A DNA stretch of 16,896 nt from Betaproteobacteria bacterium (lineage in GTDB: Bacteria; Pseudomonadota; Gammaproteobacteria; Burkholderiales; Casimicrobiaceae). Where the stretch lies: the NCBI GenBank assembly GCA_025355395.1, contig JANXZT010000233.1, positions 1 to 16,896 on the forward strand, in the 5' to 3' direction. Numbering within the stretch: position 1 is the stretch's first letter; each line of letters begins with the position of its first letter. The position numbers were made by a program, and so were the translations under genes. The notes beneath the pieces were generated by a model. It saw only the letters and a program-made list of their open reading frames with translations, was not told the DNA's origin and did not search any database. This document shows positions 16,800 to 16,896 of this stretch, one piece after another.

Positions 16800-16896
16800 T
16801 TGACTTGCCTCTCACGCCATCCGCAATGCCCGCCTGTTACCGTCCGGCCGCCGCGGGCATGTGCGGCCTGGCAGACTGCTAACGCTCAAGTCTCCT
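16800..16896. other. Region upstream of clpA to the window edge
   Basis: It holds the clpA ribosome site (GAGAGG, minus strand, about 16813-16808). One minus-strand frame is open from the edge to a TGA about 10 bp before clpA, but its residues (SLPGRTCPRRPDGNRRALRMA) do not resemble ClpS or another family known to me. GCCGC and GCGGC repeats around 16849-16866 can pair. No promoter hexamers stand out. Confidence 0.4.

Overview
The window reads as a chromosomal housekeeping segment of a GC-rich Gram-negative bacterium, most probably a betaproteobacterium. The gene order xseB-ispA-dxs-folE2, a zinc-type FolE2, and a MutL carrying the DMHA form of the nuclease motif all fit that group. The genus cannot be named from the sequence alone.

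Layout: (1) 1-2837, minus strand: a glutamine amidotransferase-like gene, then mutL, then the first 99 codons of miaA, closely packed and probably one operon. (2) 2936-4969, plus strand: a divergent exported-type S9 serine peptidase. (3) 5063-9233, minus strand: xseB, ispA, dxs and folE2, which supply exonuclease VII, farnesyl diphosphate, the first step of the MEP isoprenoid pathway and the first step of folate synthesis. A 309-bp transposon-like miniature element (MITE) sits exactly between ispA and dxs. (4) 9417-11607, plus strand: a Rieske-type oxygenase and a two-domain sulfurtransferase behind a promoter rich in inverted repeats. (5) 11651-13505, minus strand: isocitrate lyase (aceA) followed by the RNA ligase/cyclic phosphodiesterase family gene thpR. 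(6) 13506-14534: about 1 kb with no credible protein gene. It holds the aceA promoter, an extragenic palindromic repeat doublet, and the 5' part of a group II intron. (7) 14535-16799, minus strand: clpA, with a strong intrinsic terminator.

Two observations stand out. The MITE has a 31-bp terminal inverted repeat (27/31 identical) and a 4-bp TTAG duplication. Removing one copy of the duplication restores a TAATG stop/start overlap between ispA and dxs. The duplication therefore gave ispA back its stop codon and dxs back the A of its ATG, and the element's end now supplies dxs with its ribosome binding site. Second, the 5' end of a class-C-like group II intron RNA (domain I only) begins one base after the T-run of the clpA terminator, the insertion habit of that intron class. 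The intron has no reverse transcriptase and no domain V/VI in this window, so it is a relic. No CRISPR array, tRNA, rRNA, prophage or defence system was found.
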